From the NCBI GenBank assembly GCA_017470045.1, contig JAFUFG010000070.1:1-9422 (forward strand): a stretch of 9,422 bases of DNA, read 5' to 3'. The notes under the pieces were generated by a model. The model was not told the DNA's origin, searched no databases, and saw only the letters and a list, made by a program, of their open reading frames with translations. The position numbers were made by a program, and so were the translations under genes. Shown piece after piece: positions 5,716 to 9,422 of this stretch. The DNA is from Bacilli bacterium (lineage in GTDB: Bacteria > Bacillota_I > Bacilli_A > RF39 > UBA660). Each line of letters opens with the position of its first letter. The first letter of the stretch is position 1.

Positions 5716-6657
5716 ATGAAGAAAAGACAAGAGATCTATGACTTATATTGGTACTTTGCCTACGAAAGACAAAATATATTTTGGAAAAAGAAAAAAGGAG
5801 AAGAGCCACCTTGGAGCAATGATCCTATCCTACAAGAATATAAGTTCTGTAATAGTTACCGAGTAAATGATAGAGTCAGCCAATATCTATTAAAAAATGT
5901 TATTTATAATGGAAAACACTATTCCAAAGAAGATATCGTATTCCGAATTATTCTTTTTAAACTATTTAATAAAGAATCAACTTGGGAACTATTAGAAAAT
6001 CATTTTAATGATATAACACTATCTACCTTTAATAAAAAAGAATATTCCGAAGTTTTAAATTTCGCTATAAAAGATAATATAAAAATCTATAATGACGCTT
6101 ATATTAGTTGTGCCAATAAAGCATTTGGATATGATAGAAAACACGATAATCATCTAGCTCTATTAGAAAAGATGTTCTTAATCGATCGAATACAAGATTC
6201 GATACTAAATTGTAAAACAATGGAATCCGCATTTCATATTCTGAAAAGCTACCCATTAATTGGAAACTTTATGGCCTACCAATTAGTTACAGATATTAAT
6301 TATAGCGATGTAGTAAATTGGAGGGAAGATGAGTTCACAGTAGCAGGTCCTGGTTCTTTAAGAGGAATTAAGAAATGCTTTATCGATAAAGGAAATTTAT
6401 CCAATGAAGAGATTATTCGATATATGTATGATCATCAAGAAGAAGAGTTCAAGCGATTACATCTAGACTTTAAACCAATTGGAAATCGTAAATTACAATT
6501 AATTGATATTCAAAATATCTTCTGTGAATTAGATAAATATTGTAGAGAAGCAGTCCCAGAATTAAAATCAAATCGTACCAAGATTAAGAAAAAATATGTA
6601 TCAAAAGGAAAAATCGATTATTTTTATCCACCAAAATGGAAAATAACTGTTAAATAG
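5716..6657 (+). CDS. 5-hmdU DNA kinase helical-domain / thymine-hypermodification pyrophosphorylase-like protein
   Basis: The start is the ATG at 5716, five bases after AAAGGAGG (5703-5710). A longer frame from a TTG at 5668 would translate the terminator hairpin and is rejected. The 313-residue product matches the pattern I know from the helical family tied to phage thymine hypermodification (HMUDK_hel / alpha-glutamyl-putrescinyl-thymine pyrophosphorylase). Its blocks are FAYERQNIFWKKK (14-26), PPWSNDPILQEYKFCNSYRV (31-50) and NDRV, then a glycosylase-like helix-hairpin-helix LKSYPLIGNFMAYQLVTDIN (176-195) ending at Asp193. AGPGSLRGIKKCF (210-222) follows, and finally LQLIDIQNIFCELDKY (260-275). 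In phages this family acts on 5-hydroxymethyl-dU in DNA. No P-loop kinase domain is present here, and no hypermodification genes lie nearby. Catalytic role in this cell is unknown; a DNA-base or repair role is inference. Confidence 0.75.
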   Translation: MKKRQEIYDLYWYFAYERQNIFWKKKKGEEPPWSNDPILQEYKFCNSYRVNDRVSQYLLKNVIYNGKHYSKEDIVFRIILFKLFNKESTWELLENHFNDITLSTFNKKEYSEVLNFAIKDNIKIYNDAYISCANKAFGYDRKHDNHLALLEKMFLIDRIQDSILNCKTMESAFHILKSYPLIGNFMAYQLVTDINYSDVVNWREDEFTVAGPGSLRGIKKCFIDKGNLSNEEIIRYMYDHQEEEFKRLHLDFKPIGNRKLQLIDIQNIFCELDKYCREAVPELKSNRTKIKKKYVSKGKIDYFYPPKWKITVK

Positions 6658-6681
6658 TGGCAAGTAAGAGAAAAAATCATA

Positions 6682-6708
6682 TTGCTTTGAAAAGATTAAA
6701 GGTATAAT
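6682..6708 (+). promoter_or_regulatory. Promoter of the aldolase gene
   Basis: A perfect TATAAT (6703-6708) is preceded at a short 15-base spacing by TTGCTT (6682-6687). No terminator separates this promoter from the upstream gene, so some read-through into the aldolase is possible. GGAGG at 6721-6725 is the ribosome binding site. Confidence 0.6.
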
Positions 6709-6731
6709 AAAAGTATAGTAGGAGGATTTAT

Positions 6732-7628
6732 ATGAAAGAATATATGGATCAAAAGAAATTAGAAGTAGTAAAGAATAGAAAAGGATTTATTGCAGCTTTA
6801 GACCAATCAGGTGGATCAACTGCAAAAACTCTAGAAAAATATGGAGTACCAAAAGATAGTTACTCTACAGAAGAAGAAATGTTTGAACTAATTCATGAAA
6901 TGCGTAAACGTGTATTTACTTCTAATGTATTTACTAGTGAAAAGATTTTAGGTAGTATCCTATTCTATAAAACAATGGAATCAAAGGTAAATGATAAATA
7001 TACCTCTGATTATCTATGGGAAGATAAAAACATTGTTTCATTCTTAAAAGTAGATAAAGGATTAGAAGAAGAAGTAAATCAAGCTAAGGTTATGAAACCA
7101 ATTCCTGATTTAGAAGATCAATTAGCAGTAGCAAGAGAACGTCACGTATTTGGAACAAAGATGAGAAGTGTTATTTTAGGAGCAAATCGTGAAGGAATCA
7201 AAGAAGTTGTTCGTCAACAATTTGAATTTGCAAAAGTAATCTGTGACAATGGATTAGTACCTATTATTGAACCAGAAGTAGATATTAATATTCCAGACAA
7301 AAAAGAAGCAGAAGCAATTCTAAAAGAAGAAATTAAGAATGTATTAGATACATGGAATCAAGATGATTTAATCATGTTTAAATTTACAATTCCAACAGAA
7401 GCAAATCTATATGAAGATTTATATGACTACTCATGCGTAGTTCGTATTGTTGCTTTATCGGGTGGATATGAAACAGATGAAGCATGCCGTTTATTAAAAC
7501 AAAATAATCGTATGATTGCATCTTTCTCAAGAGCATTATTACAAAATTTATTTGCTTACCAAACTCCAGAAGAATTTGATAACGAATTAAAGAATGCAAT
7601 TGATGAAATCTACGAAGCTTCTATATAA
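6732..7628 (+). CDS. fda: Fructose-bisphosphate aldolase, class I
   Basis: This cytoplasmic glycolytic enzyme cleaves fructose 1,6-bisphosphate to dihydroxyacetone phosphate and glyceraldehyde 3-phosphate through a lysine Schiff base, without metal. The 298-residue length equals the bacterial class I (Fda) type of about 296 residues. Visible landmarks are GFIAALDQSGGST (18-30, with Asp24), FLKVDKG (104-110, Lys107) and VPIIEPEVDI (176-185, Glu180). DLIMFKFTIPTEAN (212-225) has Lys217 as the expected Schiff-base residue. The phosphate-site blocks ALSGGY (241-246) and SFSRAL (264-269) complete the active site. The ATG has GGAGG six bases upstream. The gene has its own promoter and terminator. 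More G/C-rich codons (CGT, GGT) than in its neighbours suit a highly expressed gene. Identification is secure; the symbol follows staphylococcal use. Confidence 0.95.
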   Translation: MKEYMDQKKLEVVKNRKGFIAALDQSGGSTAKTLEKYGVPKDSYSTEEEMFELIHEMRKRVFTSNVFTSEKILGSILFYKTMESKVNDKYTSDYLWEDKNIVSFLKVDKGLEEEVNQAKVMKPIPDLEDQLAVARERHVFGTKMRSVILGANREGIKEVVRQQFEFAKVICDNGLVPIIEPEVDINIPDKKEAEAILKEEIKNVLDTWNQDDLIMFKFTIPTEANLYEDLYDYSCVVRIVALSGGYETDEACRLLKQNNRMIASFSRALLQNLFAYQTPEEFDNELKNAIDEIYEASI

Positions 7629-7635
7629 AAATGTT

Positions 7636-7670
7636 AAGACTATGTAAACCAAAGGCTACCTAGTCTTTTT
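7636..7670 (+). terminator. Rho-independent terminator of the aldolase gene
   Basis: A 7-bp outer stem (AAGACTA / TAGTCTT, 7636-7642 with 7661-7667) is extended inward by GTA/TAC and CC/GG pairs around an AAA loop, with small internal mismatches. A T-run follows. Confidence 0.85.
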
Positions 7671-7685
7671 ATTTGGGGCAAAATA

Positions 7686-7694
7686 TGGTATAAT
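7686..7694 (+). promoter_or_regulatory. Extended -10 promoter of the 198-residue protein gene
   Basis: TGGTATAAT is a perfect TATAAT (7689-7694) with the TG extension. There is no good -35; the expected place falls in the terminator T-run. The leader carries GGAGG (7714-7718), six bases before the ATG at 7725. Confidence 0.7.
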
Positions 7695-7724
7695 AGGAAA
7701 CCGTAATAGAAATGGAGGTTTGAG

Positions 7725-8321
7725 ATGTCAAGAAAGATATATGATTTAAATAATGGAAAGATTGAGGTATACAGTTTCCGACCACTGGAACATAAATTAA
7801 GATTGTTTCGTATTCAAGAGTTGGATTACTTTTTACCATCCGAAAGGGTATTAAAAAAAGAAAACACAAGGTCATGGTTTACCCCTACAAAGGGAGTAGT
7901 TTATGAATGTGATAGTTATATATTAAGGCTATTGAAATACGCAAGTAAAGAGGACCGAAGAGAAGGACCCAAACTAATTAGAGAATATATAGAAGGTGCT
8001 TATCGCAGTGATCCAGTAATCATTAATGATACACTAATCACTTTAAGTCCTAAAAATAATACTACCAATAAACGTATTCAACTAACCGATGAAGCATATT
8101 ATGCTTACTTATTAGATAATGAAGATTTTACTTCCTCTTATCTACAAGAAGGAAATTTAGAAGATTTAAAAGAGGTATTTAAACTATCTAGGAATCCGAT
8201 TGAGGAAGTCTCTATCGATGACTTTAGAAGAATGTATTCTAGTGATTTAATCGAAGGAGACTATGAAGAAAAGATGGATTATTTAGAAAAATCCAGCAAA
8301 GTATTCCGAAAAATTAGATAA
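7725..8321 (+). CDS. Hypothetical protein, 198 residues
   Basis: I do not recognise a family. The product is soluble, charged and without a signal peptide or membrane segment, so it is probably cytoplasmic. The N-terminal third is rich in Arg, Leu and aromatics (VYSFRPLEHKLRLFRIQELDYFLP), and a WFTPTKGVVYECDSYILRLLKY stretch follows at about residues 51-72. The C-terminal third is acidic and helical (LEDLKEVFKLSRNPIEEVSIDDFRRMYSSDLI). A single cysteine sits near residue 62. It has its own promoter and terminator, so the neighbours give no hint to function. Codon use matches the rest of the window and gives no sign of recent transfer. Confidence 0.75.
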   Translation: MSRKIYDLNNGKIEVYSFRPLEHKLRLFRIQELDYFLPSERVLKKENTRSWFTPTKGVVYECDSYILRLLKYASKEDRREGPKLIREYIEGAYRSDPVIINDTLITLSPKNNTTNKRIQLTDEAYYAYLLDNEDFTSSYLQEGNLEDLKEVFKLSRNPIEEVSIDDFRRMYSSDLIEGDYEEKMDYLEKSSKVFRKIR

Positions 8322-8326
8322 AATCG

Positions 8327-8354
8327 AACTCATAGAGAAACTATGAGTTTTTTT
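8327..8354 (+). terminator. Rho-independent terminator after the 198-residue protein gene
   Basis: A 9-bp perfect stem (AACTCATAG / CTATGAGTT) has an AGAAA loop and a 7-base T-run. One base after the T-run begins the TG of the next extended -10. Confidence 0.9.
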
Positions 8355-8355
8355 A

Positions 8356-8364
8356 TGTTATAAT
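8356..8364 (+). promoter_or_regulatory. Extended -10 promoter for the acetyltransferase operon
   Basis: TGTTATAAT is a perfect TATAAT (8359-8364) with the TG extension, abutting the preceding terminator. No -35 is recognisable. Its context (T7-A-TG-N-TATAAT) is nearly the same as that at 591-607. Confidence 0.7.
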
Positions 8365-8381
8365 AAATTATAGGTAATAAT

Positions 8382-8388
8382 AGGAGGG
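8382..8388 (+). promoter_or_regulatory. Ribosome binding site deciding the acetyltransferase start
   Basis: AGGAGGG lies directly before an ATG at 8389 (no gap) and six bases before the in-frame ATG at 8395. The spacing favours the second ATG as the start codon. Confidence 0.7.
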
Positions 8389-8394
8389 ATGGGA

Positions 8395-8853
8395 ATGAAT
8401 TATAAATTAGAACAAAGTTCTATGAAAGATATTAATATCTTAGTAGATTATAAATTAAGAAATATATTTGATTACGCCCAACACCTATCAGAAAATGAAA
8501 TGTCTCGAATTATTGATTACGTGAAGAAAATGGTACCAAAGCAAATAGAACATTATCGTAATATTACAATTGATAGTAGAATTATTGGCTGCTTACTAGT
8601 ATTTCAAGAAAATGATTATTATGTACTAGATGAAATATACATTGAAGAAGAATATCGTAATCGAGGAATTGGAACAGATATTATAAAAAATGTCATAAAA
8701 GAACACAACTATGTAAAACTATGTGTTTATAAGAGAAATAGAAGAGCTTATGCATTATATGAAAGTTTAGGTTTTCAAGTGGAATATGAGAAAGATGAAC
8801 GTTATCACATGGTAAATAAGGTAGAAGAAATAAAGAAGAAAGAGAAAGAATAA
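8395..8853 (+). CDS. GNAT-family N-acetyltransferase
   Basis: This 152-residue protein belongs to the GCN5-related acetyltransferases, which move an acetyl group from acetyl-CoA to an amine. A central strand, YYVLDEIYIEEEYRNRGIGTDII, holds the acetyl-CoA pyrophosphate loop R-N-R-G-I-G. The later VYKRNRRAYALYESLGFQ is the usual motif B region with its Asn/Tyr-rich helix. The start at 8395 is preferred over 8389 because of ribosome binding site spacing. The N-terminal 60 residues are helical and specific to this protein, and they probably set the acceptor, which cannot be named. Its stop is ten bases before the next start, so the two genes form an operon. A link to the downstream membrane protein is possible but unproven. 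Confidence 0.88.
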   Translation: MNYKLEQSSMKDINILVDYKLRNIFDYAQHLSENEMSRIIDYVKKMVPKQIEHYRNITIDSRIIGCLLVFQENDYYVLDEIYIEEEYRNRGIGTDIIKNVIKEHNYVKLCVYKRNRRAYALYESLGFQVEYEKDERYHMVNKVEEIKKKEKE

Positions 8854-8863
8854 AGGTGGGTAT

Positions 8864-9422
8864 ATGAGTAAAAGTGTAGCAAAAATTTTTCCAAATTTAT
8901 TAATAGCTTGTCTAATAATAGATGCGATTAATACATTTTCCACAGGAACAGTCAGTACAGTGATGAATGTTTTAGGAGCAGCTAGTACAATGATAGGAGC
9001 ATGTTCCCTAGCACTATTAGTATTTTATGTGGATTTAGAAAAAAATAATTCCGATATGACAAAAGCAGGATTCGCAAGTATTCTTTTATATATTATCTTT
9101 TCTGTAATATATATGATTACATTGAAAAATGGAAGTTTTAATGTAGCTAGTACGATGCATAAATTACAATCAACTTCGATTCATATTGTACATTTCTTAC
9201 AATATACAACAATATTAAAACTAATTAGTGTTCCAATATCGGATCCAATTGGATCAAAGGCGCAAATGGGTGCTTTTGTAATGAATGGAGTTCGTTATCT
9301 ATTATTAATCATAATGGCATGGGTAACAATTAAAATTAATTCACCAGTCTATAAAAGATCAAGTTTAATATATGATGCCTTCGTCTTGTTAGTAATAACT
9401 TTTGTAATTTATCAAACATTAG
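8864..9422 (+). CDS. Polytopic membrane protein, 3' end outside window
   Basis: An open frame begins at the ATG at 8864 behind AAAGGTGGG (8852-8860) and runs without a stop to the window edge, giving 186 residues so far. It shows four to five hydrophobic segments: about residues 11-27, 34-56, 68-87, 143-158 and 168-185. Short Lys/Asp loops such as DLEKNNSDMTK (57-67) separate some of them. A more polar stretch near residues 88-135 holds several His residues (99, 107, 110) and VPISDPIGSKAQMGAF. The residues before the first segment are short and basic. I recognise no family. Ten bases separate it from the acetyltransferase stop, so it is the second gene of that operon. The C-terminus is not seen, so size and class remain open. 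Confidence 0.8.
   Translation, partial: MSKSVAKIFPNLLIACLIIDAINTFSTGTVSTVMNVLGAASTMIGACSLALLVFYVDLEKNNSDMTKAGFASILLYIIFSVIYMITLKNGSFNVASTMHKLQSTSIHIVHFLQYTTILKLISVPISDPIGSKAQMGAFVMNGVRYLLLIIMAWVTIKINSPVYKRSSLIYDAFVLLVITFVIYQTL

Noticed and set aside
6658..6700. Terminator between the hypermodification-like gene and the aldolase gene
   Set aside because: Only a weak GCAA/TTGC pairing without a T-run could be found.
8389..8394. ATG at 8389 as start of the acetyltransferase
   Set aside because: It directly abuts the AGGAGGG ribosome binding site; the in-frame ATG at 8395 has a normal six-base gap.
1..9422. Prophage, CRISPR array, insertion sequence, tRNA or rRNA genes
   Set aside because: No repeat-spacer pattern, transposase, integrase, structural phage gene, terminal inverted repeats or cloverleaf was seen. 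Composition is even across the window.

Overview
The window is a strongly AT-rich, densely coded stretch of bacterial chromosome. Every gene lies on the + strand. The A-rich codons, AGGAGG-type ribosome binding sites, short intergenic gaps and compact Rho-independent terminators point to a low-GC Firmicute, probably one of the poorly cultured gut Bacilli or Mollicutes-like lineages. This lineage is inferred from style, not from a marker gene. All eleven visible stop codons are TAA or TAG, and tryptophan is read from TGG, so I see no sign of a recoded TGA.

Layout. The window opens inside the 3' part of a tryptophanyl-tRNA synthetase gene (to 568). Next come a secreted or membrane-anchored beta-propeller protein (654-2588), a translationally coupled DUF4190-like membrane protein (2575-2838), and a membrane-anchored hypothetical protein (2921-3472). 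A 3-hydroxyacyl-CoA dehydrogenase family enzyme (3569-4543) follows, with an imperfect palindrome over its -35 region. After it lie a two-helix small membrane protein (4601-4822) and a TMEM43-family membrane protein (4861-5667). Next is a protein related to the helical domain of 5-hydroxymethyl-dU DNA kinases and thymine-hypermodification pyrophosphorylases (5716-6657). The window ends with a class I fructose-bisphosphate aldolase (6732-7628), an unrecognised 198-residue protein (7725-8321), a GNAT acetyltransferase (8395-8853) and a polytopic membrane protein cut by the window edge (8864 onward).

How they work together. This does not look like one pathway. Most units are one to three genes long, each with its own promoter and hairpin terminator. 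Three housekeeping or metabolic enzymes (TrpRS, hydroxyacyl-CoA dehydrogenase, aldolase) alternate with envelope proteins of unknown role. At three junctions the next -10 box sits within a few bases of the terminator T-run, so terminator and promoter are nearly fused.

The most unusual item is the DNA-base-hypermodification-like protein at 5716-6657. Relatives are known from phages that make modified thymines, yet here it sits among chromosomal genes with no visible phage, kinase or hydroxymethyl-dUMP-forming partner. A terminator-like hairpin directly upstream, with no obvious promoter after it, suggests that it is expressed by read-through.
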